In this document: piece by piece, positions 24,214 to 36,717 of the stretch
Numbering within the stretch: position 1 is the first letter of the stretch
Layout: each line of letters begins with the position of its first letter
DNA from: Spirodela intermedia
Taxonomy: Eukaryota; Streptophyta; Magnoliopsida; Alismatales; Araceae
Direction of reading: 5' to 3'
Assembly: GCA_902729315.2 (NCBI GenBank)
Contig: LR746273.1
Span: forward strand, 3,759,001-3,823,000
DNA length: 64,000 nt
Translations under genes and position numbers: made by a program
Notes under the pieces: model-generated
What the model was told of the DNA's origin: nothing
The model's input: the letters and a program-made list of their open reading frames with translations, nothing else
Databases searched by the model: none

Positions 24214-26619
24214 CCCCTCCCTCGATTCCTCAGAGTCGGCAACGAGGAACTGGGGAAACGTTCTTTTTTATACCGATTGCGGTTTATATAGGAACTTCGG
24301 GTCTAAATAACCCTGAGCCCTGGTCATACTTTTCTCTACTTCCATCCATACACATTGATGTACAAAGCGATGTTCTACCCTTTTCAGAATCATGATCTCT
24401 GTCGTTCTGCCACAACTCAAATTCCAGTCGAATATTCGTGGGGACGTTTTTTTATGTTACAGTAAATATGAAGTAATTTGACCATGTTCGAGTTGACTTT
24501 GAATTACCTCTATCTCATCCACTTGGCGTCGGTTATACTTTTCATTAACCTAGGACTCGTTTTCTTATATCTCGTAAGTCTAATAAATCACATGCAGTTA
24601 TTTTTTTCAATTAACCATATTTTAATGCAATAAAGTTTTATCTACAAATGTTATATAAACCATATGAAAAACCATATTTTATAAGCAATAAACCAGAACA
24701 TGGTTATAGGAGGCCGTATATATGGAGTGGTCTATTGGTTGGTGAGTTATCCGCCAATATTGTCGAGACTATGTGGCTGGGCACATCTCCAGAAATCTTG
24801 CTTCAGTTCTCTTGATCTTACTTATTTTCTAAGGCCAAGCCTGATTAAAAAGATATTTGAAAATGGAAGCTGGCGTTTATGCCTTGCTAAATGAAAATAG
24901 TCGACTTTATTACTATTAATAGAATAATGGTACCATGCACCAGCTTTTAGCCAAATCTGAGTTTTTTTGTTTATGGAACATAGATTTCTGATTTCTTTTG
25001 CTTAACCCGAGTGAAAACATGTCAACCTTTATGAGGCATAGACTACTCGAGTCTAACCCTAAAAGAGGGCCCAAAAATGAGAAGAGACTACCGTGTTGAA
25101 ATTGTTGACAAAGTAGTCAAGGTGAAGTGTGACAATTCTACAAAAATCGATGTTCTGATTTTGATGCCTTTCCTTCATTATGATATTACTATATACTGAT
25201 CTCCATTCATATAATAGAGTGCAATTTGCTTTACAGGTTGCAAAAAGAGCCCCCCTCACACAAAGTTGACCCACCCAAATTGAATGGCTGTTATGCCATA
25301 TATATCAAGTGGAAAGATAAGAATAATGACTTGGCATGATGGCACACTACAAACTACCAGGCATTGGGTATTCACAGCTTTCTCTCCAAATGAGTGATTG
25401 TATAGGAGTAATTTCTGGCCATTCAGCACCTCAAAAGAAGTAAATTCTGCATTAGTGAAAGATGAACATTCCACATTGAAATCAAGAGAGTATAAAAGTA
25501 CATAAACTTTCATATTTTCCAAAAGAAAACTTATGAGCAAGTGGCAAAAATATAATATCAAGCTTCTAAATTCAGATATTCTGCACCTCTTTTCTTTTAA
25601 AAAAATATTTGTTATGAAATATGTAAATTTATGTTCATATTTATTGTATGACTTATTAATGGAGGGATGCTTGTAAAAAAATATTAGAGGTTGATTCATA
25701 TAGCCCAACCCATAACTAGAACTTTGTATCCAAGTTATTGAGGATATAGGTTCAATAGCCATCCTAGATAGAGCCTTCAAGTTAATGGTGTAAACGTGAG
25801 TGGACACCTATGTTTAGTGAAGTAGGTAACTATAGAAGGATAGACTAGGGAGAGTCAAACTACTATAAAATTCTTTATGTCTTTTCTCATATGAAAAAAG
25901 GTGAACTAATAAATCAACTCACATAGTCTATACATATGGAAACATAGTTCAATGACTCATGGCTGAGGACGGGAGAAACACAAGTTGCCATGTTGATGGT
26001 TGACATGTAGACATTGGGCTTTGAAAGGGACTGATTTCTTTTATACCTTTAAATATAGGCCAAAATTCAGAAAAAAGAAAAAGTGTGGCCTAACCACAAA
26101 CTTACTCAATAGATTGATCAACATGTTTCCAATGAGGTTATAGCAATGGAGAATGTCTTTATTTATTTATTTTCATTAAAATTATCCTACAAGAAAAATT
26201 GCTAGAAAATAAATTGCTTCAAAATTCTCGATGAAGGCCTCCTTCATTAAGATCAGTGCAGTTCTTAGAAGAGGGCAAAGCTACAAAAGGGAACAAGGTT
26301 TCAATGTTCATCTTCAATTGCATTCATCAAGAGTATAATAGATTGTGCAAAAAACATCATTTACTAACTTCAATTATTCATAGAAAATTTAGTAGATTAG
26401 TATAATCAAAGGGCTTCCACAAAATTGCTAATATAATAGGTCAACTTCATCCATTTTCTTTGGAAAATTTTCTCATAGACACTAGATGTTGTAAAGGGCC
26501 TTCTCCAACCTATCCTCAACCATGGACTTTCTTGACAACGCTTGGTCCCAGTGTCTCTAGGACAAGAGCTCTAGACTAAGTCTAGGTGGAGGACTGTGTT
26601 GAGACCCTGACAACCCAAA
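24214..26619. other. Intergenic; one long unassigned minus frame
   Basis: The first 100 bp are the RBM34-like promoter and leader. The remainder is AT-rich. A 183-codon minus-strand frame at 25256-25807 is the longest open stretch in this part. Its translation is hydrophobic and low in recognisable motifs, and an AT-rich sequence of this length can give such a frame by chance. No terminal repeats or RNA gene were found. Confidence 0.45.
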
Positions 26620-27167
26620 TGGGCTCATGAGAAAAGAGGTCTCAAATAAGTTAGCCCAACCCAGTAACAAACCAAGGTAAACATGAGTTAGACACTAGAT
26701 GGGACAATCGCATGTGGGAGCCTATAGGATAGGAGGCGTGTGCAGCAGACAAATTTTGATGGGGAACCAAGACAATGGCAAGACCTAGCTAACAAAGCAT
26801 GGGAGGTCTCAAGTCCCATCATATCTGACTGCTAAATGGGAGGTGGTCGCTGAGACGAGCAGTCTATGGCTATAAAGAAGGGTTGAGTGGCCACAGAAAG
26901 AAACGAAAGAACCTCGTGAAGAACTCTATTTAGAGCTAGAGACTCGCCATCTCGTATCGGCGACCCCACGACCTGAGAGGTCTTAGTTATTTTGTATTCG
27001 CTCTTTCTGTATCATGTATCCCTCATTGAGCAATCTCTCTCTCCTCTTGATACCTGGTCTTCCGATGGTAGTCATTTGGAGTCTTGGTGCTTGGAAGTTT
27101 TGTATGAGACAGGTTTATCTATTGAATCAATTTGAGTGTTAACGCCTCAGTCAAAGGGTTGTCATCA
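26620..27167 (+). repeat. 5' LTR of the gag-only gypsy element
   Basis: About 548 bp, from TGGGCTCATGAG to CATCA, followed by the primer site TGGTATTAGAGCC. Relative to the 3' LTR it has an extra segment around 27022-27062 (CTCATTGAGCAATC onward). The 5' edge is uncertain by about 10 bp. Confidence 0.75.
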
Positions 27168-27196
27168 ATTGGTATTAGAGCCTCAACCATGCTTTC

Positions 27197-28375
27197 ATGG
27201 GGCCCAAACCCTCTAATCCCAAACTCAACTCTCTCAAAAAAGAGTTGGAAGAGTTTCGGCACATCACTAGCAATGACTTAGCGGCCCATGTTAAGCAGCT
27301 TCAAGCAGTGCAAGTAGGACAAGTTGACATGAGCCAACAACTAGATTCATTCAGCCTCTCACCAACTAGGGTCGGTGTCCTAGATCCTTGACTACATTCA
27401 GCACCAAATAGGCATCTCTCACAATCAAGTTGGCAAAGCCAAGCTTTCCCCAGAGCCATTGGAGGAGTTGGCTCCCCAGGGAAACAAGCACAAGCTAACC
27501 TTTGGTCCCATTGAGTAACCCTTATTACCGAGAGGATCCAGTTGCCAACTCACGCCTCCACGGTGGGCTGCTTGACTGCCAACAACCGCGAGGGCCCCTA
27601 GATCCCAACCCTAACAACAATTGGAATTTTTCATCTTCCCCCAGTTCTGATCTTGAAGGCTGAATATATCACATGGAGATCTACTTCTCCACCTATCGGC
27701 TGATGGCACCCAAGCAACTAGTAGTGGTGTGCATCACAATGGACAGAAAGGCCCTCCATTGGCTCCAATAGGTCAAATCTCAGCAGCCATTCTGTAGCTA
27801 AGAAGACCTAAAAGACATGCTGCTGAAATGCTATGGAGACAATCACTCTAGATCCTTCGGCCAGTAATTTCTCAAACTCAAGCAGATGGAGTCGGTGGAA
27901 GACTGCTAGGAATAATTTGAACTACTGTCCTATATTCTCCGCAATGTGCCGGATGTTATTCTAGAGGGAAACTTTCTCAAGGGTCTATGATAGGTGATAC
28001 AAGCAGAAGTGATCACCCTGAACCCATGAGGCTTAGAGGCGATGATGCAAAAGACTTAAAAGGTTTGAAACTAAGCTGATGACACTAACAAGCAGAGGTC
28101 GACTGTGGCAGGCCATAGGCTCAGAGAGAGTAACCTCAGCATACGACGAGCATTTGCTACGCCCCTCACCAACCGACACAAGTAACTGTGGAGAAAAACA
28201 TGGGCTAAGGCCACCTACGACAAGCACGTCGTGCCTAACAGTTGGCGCCCCTCCGGCAGATCAGCAACGGTGGTTGCACCTCATGGTGATAGAAATCCAA
28301 GCCCGAACGGCCCAAGGCCTCTGCTTCTACTACGGCGAGAAGTTCGTGCCTGGCCATCGGTGAAGATGCAAGCTG
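27197..28375 (+). pseudogene. Gypsy gag remnant with mutated zinc knuckle
   Basis: A gag start frame (27197-27388) is followed, with frameshifts and stops, by a retrotransposon gag capsid region at about 27670-28070 with recognisable pieces such as VEIYFSTYRLM-like, KALHWLQ and DMLLKCYGD. Near 28304-28366 the text ARTAQGLCFYYGEKF leads to PGHRCK, the zinc-knuckle signature of plant chromovirus-type gag with the second cysteine replaced by tyrosine. The product cannot be functional as it stands. Confidence 0.8.
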
Positions 28376-28613
28376 AATATTCTATTCTCCCCCACTGACT
28401 CCAACTACCGACCAGACGACGATCAAGTGGAGTAGCTCTTCCCGAACACATCCCTAGAATACGGTGAGACTGTGCAACTCGAAGTATCACACATTGATCC
28501 ACAGGGAGGAGATGATGACCGAAGCCGCCACATGAGAACCAGCTCACGACACCTACTGGCAGTTTCCTAACTTACACCTTGAGGACAAGGTGTGAAATTA
28601 GGGAGAGGGGAAG

Positions 28614-29034
28614 TATTGTCACGAGAAAAGAGGTCCTGAAGAAGTCAGCCCAGCCGAAGCAAGGTAAGCATGAGTTAGACACCGAAAAGGACAATGGCAT
28701 GTGGGAGCCTGCAGACGAGGCGTGTGCGGCTGACGGATTTCGGTGGGGAACTAGGATAGTAGCAGGACCCGACACCGACGGAGCACGGCAATCTCAGGTC
28801 CCGTCAGATCCGACCACTAGATGGGAGGCAGTTGTCGAGATGGGCAGACTACGGCTATAAAGAAGGGTCGAGTGGCCACAGAAAGAGGAGGAAGAACCTC
28901 GTGAAGAACTCCATTCGGAGCTAGAGACTCACCATCTCGTATCGACGAGCCCACTTCCTGAGAGGTCTTGGTTATTTTGTATTCCCTCTTTCTGTATCCC
29001 GTATCCCGGCAGTAGCCATCCGGAGTCCTAGTGC
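28614..29034 (+). repeat. Truncated 3' LTR of the gag-only gypsy element
   Basis: It starts at about TATTGTCACGAG after the purine tract AGGGAGAGGGGAAG and follows the 5' LTR up to AGTCCTAGTGCT. The last 90 or so bases of the LTR are absent, and one internal segment of about 40 bp is missing. The break lies about 135 bp beyond the TPR gene stop codon. The LTR is noticeably more GC-rich than the 5' copy, which has lost many CpG sites to TG/CA. Confidence 0.75.
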
Positions 29035-29168
29035 TCAATGTATAGATGCTCCACGACGCCGCTGCCCCCAATCTCCTTCCAACATCACTACTCCCAGCCT
29101 CTTTATTTATTTAGTTTCCATTACCATCACAGAGTGCATAAACATACCAGCAGCCATAGGAACCCTTC

Positions 29169-30115
29169 TCAGCCCGCTTCCACCAAGCGCGAGGACGATG
29201 ACAACGCAGAGAACGAAGCCGCCTCTTCCTCTTCTCCATCCTCGGCGTCCCAGAGGAAGTGAGCGTAAGCTCCGAGAACATGTCTGCAGCACAGGTATCT
29301 CAGAGCTTTATTGGCATCGAGTCACAGGGAATTCCATTCTCATCCTACGATGGCTGGGATCTAGATCCTTACGAGTCTTCAGGGGAGGCCTCGACGGCGC
29401 GCTCCAAGTACCTCTCGGCGCGGATCTCGTCCCCGCTCGCCTCCCAGATGAGATTCCCATAGAGCGACAGCAACTCGCCGTCGCCGGGGTCTCCCAGGAT
29501 GGCCCTGGCGTAGCAATCTTCCGCCCCCACCGCATCCCCTTCGACCTAATTTACAGATAAAACAAAACAATTCAGGAGGGATTTCCCAAATTCTTGTTGG
29601 AATGTCTAGAGAAGCAGAGAATCTGCCGTATGTACCTCGTGAAGGAATATGCCGTAGTTCCTGAGAAGCAGAGGATTCCCCGGGTCCGCCTTCAGCATCT
29701 CTCGGTAGTACGCCCCAATCTCGCTCTGGCCACCGCCACCAGACTCTGATATGCTCCTTCTTCCACCTCCTCCTCCTCTAACACCGTCATCGCCACAGGA
29801 GAAGTCCACATCCACCGGCGGCGCCATCCCTCCATCCTCCGGCCATAACCCCACCCCTGATTGCCTGGAGAGGAAGCCCGTCCGCCGGTCATATCCTGAC
29901 AATCCGCCCTCCGAACGAACCCTCCGCAAGGCCACCGATGAGCGCCCCCCTCTCTCCCGCCGGTCGAGATGCAGCGACATTAGCGGCGCTAGGGTTCCGC
30001 CGCAGCCTGCTCGCTTGAGGACGGAGATGCCGCCGGCAGTGTTGTCGTGGTGATGGACAACCAGCGGCGATCGGAGAGGCCCAGACCTCGTCCGCATCAG
30101 CGGAGCTCTGCTCAT
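29169..30115 (-). CDS. TPR-like (tetratricopeptide repeat) plant protein
   Basis: Three exons on the minus strand: 30115-29636, 29545-29373 and 29283-29169, all in phase, 255 residues. The N-terminal 120 residues are basic, glycine/serine-rich and poorly structured. The conserved part begins about residue 135 with YYREMLKADPGNPLLLRNYG, a TPR helix pair, followed by the second repeat (CYARAILGDPGDGELLSLYG) and the third (YLERAVEASPEDSHVLGAYA with HFLWDAED). The end is acidic then serine-rich. This matches a plant TPR-like family known mainly by sequence; such repeats bind protein partners, but no partner can be named. In-frame ATGs at 30223 and 30097 are alternative starts. I chose 30115 because the text between 30223 and 30115 is not family-like, though this is weak. 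A gypsy LTR fragment ends just downstream. Confidence 0.85.
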
Positions 30116-30227
30116 TCTGATCAGCGAAGTACGAGAGGAGAGACCTCTGTGTCGAGTAGAAAACGGCAGTGGAGAGCTTATAGCGTGGGGACCGGGTAGG
30201 GCGCAGGGCCGCCTCTCGTGCATGAAC

Positions 30228-30282
30228 CACGTGATGTTATTCACATTCCGCGGCGGAGACCGCGTGCGCTATTAATCACGTG
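30228..30282. promoter_or_regulatory. Two palindromic G-boxes (CACGTG) upstream of the TPR gene
   Basis: Perfect CACGTG hexamers lie at 30228-30233 and 30277-30282, 49 bp apart, about 115-170 bp before the preferred start codon. G-boxes bind bZIP and bHLH factors, including ABA- and light-response factors. A GCCGAC core (30397-30402, DRE/CRT-like) lies further out. The function is inferred from motif identity only. If translation started at 30223, the first G-box would lie in the leader. Confidence 0.5.
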
Positions 30283-31601
30283 AGTAAAATCATGGACGAC
30301 CGATATCTGCGACACGTTCACAAAAGCCAATGACGGGAGAAGGGACGTTTTCAGAATCATCCTAATAAAAAATTAATCGCGTGTAATTCATCTCATGCCG
30401 ACCACACCATTAGAAGTGGTCCAAGTGGATCGTATCACCAAGGGGCACGTATAAAGATCCCATAAGGATAAATCCAGAATTATTCATATGAGACAAGCAC
30501 CCTCATTCCCCACCATACATAATTCACCGTGATGAAGATTGAGCATGTATAGCATAGCTTCCAGTAGCAACTACGATGGCCAAAAGTCAACGTGATACAT
30601 GAATAGCTTGGTGGTGGTGGCTTATGACATAACTTCAATTATTTCCTCACTTCTTGTACAATGCATGATGAGCCTTCTCACCATCTTTATAAACTAGTAA
30701 GATTTAACTTATAGATGTTGGTCTTAGGTAGGCTGGACTGGACCCTAAGAGATCGGAGTGAATTCATTTTTTTTTTAATATATTTTGCTTCTGATTTTAT
30801 AAATATATATAATGTGCTAAGTCAACACATGAGTTCATACACTTTGGGTTTCAACTAACTTGGGTCAACACATGAGTCTATACATCATCTATAATGGTTC
30901 AGTGGAGAACATAACCTCTTTTAATGGTTCAACCTTGTTTGGCCTACCTTGAATTACCAAGCTTTCAAATCCTTGGTTTCCACTATTCTCTCCTACATAA
31001 TTATAATTGAAATTCATGGGATTAAGAAATATCTCCGAAAGCCTCTGAACATTTCTCATCTTCATTTGTGAAAACACTTGGAAGAGTCTATCGTTGATTT
31101 GATCTGTGATTGAAATTCATTTGAAAGAATGGTTATTATATTTCAAATGATTTCAGTTTGATGAAACAAACATCTTCTTGGTCAACCCATGTTCAACTTG
31201 TAGAGAATGTCAACATACTGTCCTTTGACTTATTTTGATCTTCTCAATGCTTTAAAAATGTTTAAAAATAAACATAAAAAGATAGAAACAATAATCATAG
31301 ATATTATATTGTTATTACATTAATGCAAGGATGAAGGTATAAATCATTCATTTATTGTTGCAATATACTTTTCAGGAATTATACACAAAATAATTTTCAT
31401 CAAAAGGCATTAATTAGAAGCAAAAAAAATCATAACGAACAAAAAAAGTTTTAAAAAGAAAAATTAAGAGAGATAATATGTCGACCTAGTTAAGCTTAAA
31501 AATAGATGAGAGAGAAGTGTGTCTACTTAGATAAAGTAAAACAAAAATCCCAAGAGAGATAAAAAAATAGATTTTCTCTAAGAGATTTGACACATTATAT
31601 T
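30283..31601. other. Intergenic between TPR gene promoter and copia B
   Basis: Promoter-like sequence up to about 30500 gives way to AT-rich DNA. A segment at 30810-30890 carries repeated GTCAACACATGAG motifs like those near 1570-1670 and 2360-2450. A 62-codon minus frame at 30889-31077 has no family resemblance. Nothing else is supported. Confidence 0.5.
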
Positions 31602-31606
31602 ATCCT

Positions 31607-31751
31607 TATTCGATAGTGGTATCGGACTCTCAACTCATTATGGCCCATTATTTATCTCTCTTTCTCATCTCTCCTCTCTCTTATATAGGAGTCATGTATT
31701 CTATCTTTTGAGATTGCATGAATTCCAAAGTTTTCCTCCCTCGTGTCAACA
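31607..31751 (+). repeat. 5' LTR of copia B (145 bp)
   Basis: It runs from TATTCGATAGTGG (TG mutated to TA) to CGTGTCAACA and contains TTATATAGGAG, a TATA-like promoter segment, and GTATTCTATCTTTTGAGATT. The primer site follows without a gap. Confidence 0.85.
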
Positions 31752-33639
31752 TGGTATTAAAGCCTTAGGTATCCCTCGTCGTCCTCCTCCTCTCTAGTAC
31801 ACTGCCTCTCTCCAACGCCTCACTCTCCTCCTCATCAGCCTCTTCCCTCTTCAAGCGGCTCTTTAGCATCACCGCTCTTCCCTCTTCTGGCGTCATCATC
31901 TCTGTCGTCGCTCTCCTTCTCCTTTCAATGCCACCCTCCTCGCCGCCGTCACCCCTCACTGGTGTCGTTGCTCTTCTCCTCTTCTCCGACATCTCCACCG
32001 TCATGATCATTGTTGAGGCCCCTCCTCGCCGTTGTGCCTTCGCTGTCGTGCCATTACAGGCACCATCATTCTCAAGTGTCGAGGGTGTCGCTGCCGTCGT
32101 TGAGGTCCCTCCTCCTCGTCGCACCCTCACCATTGTGCCTTTGCCATCACGCCCTCATCGTCGCTACCTTGCCGTTGGTCCCTTGCTATCGCACCCCAGC
32201 CTCGTCGTTGCCGTCACTGACGCTGTCACCATCTGGCTGTGGCGACTAGGGTTTTGCATGTCTCCTAGCGAGCCAGCTGGCAATTTTCTTTTGGACCAGC
32301 CCACTCGGGACAGGCCCAGTTGGATGAGCTGGCCCCGTGCGAATTCGTAGGCCCAACGCAGCCCAATGAGCCCCAATTGGCCCCAATCGGCCCCAACCGG
32401 CCCCAGTCAGCCCTAGCTAGTCCCAGCCAACTCTACTTTCCCCTCTGGCTTTGCCTGCCCCTCCAAATTGGCCCGTCGAGCCCCAACCTATTTACCCCAC
32501 CACTTGTCCCTTCGGCTCAGAGACCCTGGCCTCATGGTGTCTTCTCACGCCCCTTCGTCACTTGCCTTTGACCCCTCTAAACTTCTTTCAGCTGGTGTTT
32601 TCCCTTCTTTAACAGTTCCTCTGACTCACCACTCCATCACGGCGCAACTTACTTGACTGATGTACATCTTTGACGATTATAATTATGCATTGTAGACATC
32701 TAGCTTCGAGCTTTTTCTTAGATCTCACAGTCTCTTCCATCACTTCTCAGAGGACCCACCTGGCCTTTGGGACCCCTCGTATGCAACATGGTTGCAGCTC
32801 GACTTGGCGGTCATCACATGAATATTTTGGAGCATCGAGTTCAGCATTGTCAAGCCACTAGTGCATATCACCTCAGTCCATCTCCTATGACTCACTATGG
32901 AAACCATATACACTAATTGAACGAACGTCAATTGAGTTGTGGAGATCTTTGAGTCTTTTCTCTCCTACAAATAAGAAGATCTTTCTCTTCAGGCTCACTA
33001 CAATCACCTCTAGGCCCTCATCTAAGAGGTTGATATCTATCAGCCCCCTACTACCGACCTCTTGACCCTCCAATGCTATCATTAAGAGTTTTATGTTAGA
33101 GTTTATCTTAGTGGACTCCATTTGTCCATCACATCCCAGATCTGAGGGACTGCACTCTCTAGGGATTGCATGCCTGATCTTATCTCCATCTTTTCAGTAG
33201 CCCTTCAGGTCACCACTGGTATGCTCGTACACTCCTCTTCATCTCTTCATCTCTTCAGGCTCTTGCCATTGCTGCTCTACAGGCTCGAGATGATACCCCT
33301 CCTTACCACCTTGATAGTGATCGTACTCTTCACAGATGCAAACGCAACACTTTTCCTCCATGTCCGTACTATGGGAAGTAAAATCATCTGGCTACTAAGT
33401 GTTGGAAGTAGTTCGGCAAGCTTACTTCCGCACAATTGACAATAACTTCTCCGACTCTAGCATCCCCCAATCTTTTCTATGATCTAACTCCTACCTTCCA
33501 TGTGACCTTGACATCTGCAAAATATAATGCCCTTCGCTGCACCAATGGTACTACCGCTTCCACTTCTGTCAATCTTGCCTCACTTCTAGCCTCCTCTATG
33601 CCAAGTACACATATTCTCCTTGCTTCTTCTTCGATGCCA

Positions 33640-36600
33640 TAGATTATTGATTCGGAGGCCTCCACCCACATGACTAACATCCTTACTATTATCCCTTCCT
33701 ATCAACCTACCTTGACCCATTCCCCTATCACCATTGCCAATGGTCGGACTTGTCTAGTCAAAGGTCATGGTGTCACCTCAACTTCTCCCTCCCTTCACTT
33801 TACCCAAGTTCTCTATATTCTTAATTTTCTTACTAACCTTCTTTCCATCAATGTTACTACATGTGCCCTCTTTTGTATAATCACATTATTTCCCTTTCAC
33901 TATACTTTCTAAGATTTGCATACCAGACAAAGGATTGATTTAGGCTATGAAAATAGGCAAAGTATCTAAGAATTCGTTTTTGATGAGCCCTCATTTGACC
34001 TTCTAGCCCTTTTTTGTCACCTCTATAACTACTTCTTCTCTTTTGTGGCATCATTGTTTAGGCCATCTTTGTTTCTCTAGATTACAAAAAATCTTACCAT
34101 AGCTTTCTCTCTCTAAGTTTGAGTGTGAGTTTTGTCAATTAGACAAATATCACCATGTTTATTATCTTAATCATGATGACATTCCTTCTTTTGCTCCCTT
34201 TGACCTTATTTATTACGATATATAAGGTCCATCAGTACTTACTCCATCTCGAATCATTATTATTACATTATTTTTATTGATGACTATACTTATGTGAGTT
34301 GGGTCTACCTCCTTCGCGATCGCTTTGAGGTCGTCACTATGGTTACCCACTTCATCATCGAAGTTATCACCCAATACATAACTACGCCCAAGATTCTTTG
34401 TACTGACAACGCTCTTGAATTTGTCCAAATATCTCTTCACACCTTCTACGATGATCGTGGCATCCTTTATCATACTAGTTGTCCTCACATTTCGCAATAG
34501 AATGGTGTTGTTGAGTGCAAACATCGTCATTTCCTTGACATCATTTGCACACTTCTTCTTGAAATGAATGTCCCCCACTATCTTTGGACTAACGCCCTTG
34601 ACTGCCACTTACCTCTAGAATTGACTTCTTTGATTCTCTTCTTTTTTCTCTTCCCCCTCAATCTTTAGATGCACTGCCTTCGTCTAGGATTCATCTCCTT
34701 CTCTTTCTAAACTCGCCCCTCATGCTCTTAAAAGAGTCTTTGTCAACTACTTTCGGATGTAAAAGAGCTATCGGGTCTACTTCCCCGATATCCGTCACTA
34801 TGTGACCTCGGCTGACATCACTTTCCATGAGGAGTTTCCTTTTTTCTCTCTTATTTTGACTCCTCCTCCTTAGGCTGCTACATCTCCTTCACCTAGGTTC
34901 CCTCATTTGGTGGTTCTTGTAGACCCTCCTTCTCTTCCCTCTTGTCCACTCTCTTTAGAGTTATTACACGCACCCACCTCTCTTCGGCCCATGTCTCCTA
35001 TGGCTCCTCCTACTCTTGATGCAATGTCCTCCTCTTCCTCTTCTATGATCCCCTCCACATCTTCGGTCGCTACTCCACCTAATGACCTTCATCTCTCTAT
35101 TGCCTTCTGCAAAGGTACACGTGCCTACAACCACCATCCTATCTCCTAGTTTGTCACCATTTTTCTCTCTTTTCGTGTTACTGCTCTCTCTGTGGCCTTC
35201 AAGTCGCTTTCACAGTCGTATGTTGAGATTACATAGGTACCTACGTAGAAGGTGGCCATAGATTTGGAGGTAGCTGCATTGGTTGCTCGGGGGACTTGAG
35301 ATTTGGTTTTGCGCCCAACTGATGTCAATATTGTGATGTATAAATAGATGTTTACTATCAAGTATCACCCCAATGGCTCCATCGCTCATCACAAAGCTTG
35401 TCTGGTTACTCAGGACTTCACGTAGGCATATAGGATCGACTACACTGAGATGTTCTCTCTTGTCATCCGCCTCAACTCTGTCTGCGTGCTCCTCTCTCTC
35501 ACCATCAATTAGGTATAGTCTTTCCACCAGTTAAATATTTTTAACGTCTTTCTCTATGATGATCTCACAGAACAAGTCTTTATGGAGCAACTCTTGGGTA
35601 TGTTGCTCAGGGAGAGTCATCAAAGATATGTCTCTTGCAACATGCTATTTATGGGCTCGAGTAGAGTCTATGTGCTTGGTTCGTCAAGTTTAGCGGTTTA
35701 CTTACCACTTTCGACTTTGCCTCTTACACTACATACTCTACTTTGCTCACAAAGAAGATAGAGGACGACCTTATCATCCTTGCAGTCTTTGTCGACAATA
35801 TTTTTGTGATTGGAAGTGATGAAGCCGACATCTCTACTACTAAAGCTTACTTGTAATAACACCTTAGTATTTGTGACTTGAGCACTCAATGATATTTCTT
35901 TAGGATTGAGTTTGCATATTAAGACGAGAAGCTCACCCTCACTCGGCGGAAGTATGTCCTCGACAAACATCAGAAGATAAGCCTCCTTGAGTACAAGTCG
36001 GAGACTTCGCCCATTGAAGCTCGCCCGCAGTTCTAAGATCCTTCATCTCCCTTACTCAAAGATGCTAACTAGTATTGATAATTGTTGGGCAAGTTGATAT
36101 ATCTCACCGTCACTCACCCTAACATCATGTACACAATTAATATCTTGAGCTAGTTCATGTAGGAGACTCGACGAGTTCATTGGGAGGGAGCTCTACAAGT
36201 CTTCGCCTACATCAAGCAATCTCCAGGAAAAGGACTCATCTATCGGTGACACAACTCTCTCTGCATTGCAACTTACTCTAACGCCGGGTATACAGGTGAC
36301 AAAGACAACCGAAAGTCTACTACGGGTTATTGCACATACGTCGACAGTAACTTAGTCACCTGGTAGTCCCAAAAATAATAGTGTCTTACTCTAATACAAA
36401 ATCCAAATATCGAGCCATGATTAAGATAGGGTAAAAAATGATATGCTTCGATCACTTTTCAATGATTTTAACATTACTTCTCCCTCTCTAATGTCCATGC
36501 ATTACGAGAATCAAGCCGTCATCTTTATTGTTAGCAATCCCACCTTTCATGAACGTACGAAAATATTGAGATCGATTCACTATATTCAAAATAAAATTAT

Positions 36601-36717
36601 GTCTAAACTTATCTCTACTCCTCATGTGACATTATCTCATCATCTCCTACGATGTCACATGTATCAAGTTAGACATATTCGACTTATATGCTCCAACTTG
36701 AGAGAGAGTGTTCAATA
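33640..36717 (+). pseudogene. Copia B pol (protease, integrase, RT, RNase H)
   Basis: Protease: IIDSEASTHMT near 33640-33675, the DSGA-type motif with glycine changed to glutamate. Then ITIANGRTCLVKGHG and VLYILNFLTNLLSIN, the usual text after the protease. Integrase: FIDDYTYVSWVYLL near 34273 and ILYHTSCPHISQ. RT: VFVDNIFVIGSDEA near 35788, where the YVDD active-site box has become FVDN. RNase H: DNRKSTTGYCTYVD near 36306 and NPTFHERTKIL near 36538. Stops interrupt all domains, and the catalytic boxes are damaged. Confidence 0.9.

Larger units (their letters stand above)
26620..29034 (+). mobile_element. Gag-only Ty3/gypsy derivative with truncated 3' LTR
   Basis: Two long direct repeats (about 26620-27167 and about 28614-29034) share the blocks GAGAAAAGAGGTC, CATGAGTTAGACAC, ATGTGGGAGCCT, GTGGCCACAGAAAGA and TTATTTTGTATTC. 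TGGTATTAGAGCC at 27170 is a standard initiator-methionine primer site. The interior encodes decayed gag and then jumps to ACCTTGAGGACAAGG near 28576, the usual end of gypsy pol just before the 3' LTR. Protease, RT, RNase H and integrase are missing, so this is a large internal deletion or a non-autonomous form. The 3' LTR ends early, close to the 3' end of the TPR gene. I could not find a target duplication. Confidence 0.85.

Noticed and set aside
23588-24395. Plus-strand frames up to 174 codons over RBM34-like exon 1
   Set aside because: Antisense shadow of a lysine/glutamate-rich coding exon with clear RRM continuation on the minus strand.
29751-30053. Plus-strand 100-codon frame across the TPR gene
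   Set aside because: Antisense shadow; the minus-strand three-exon TPR model explains the sequence.
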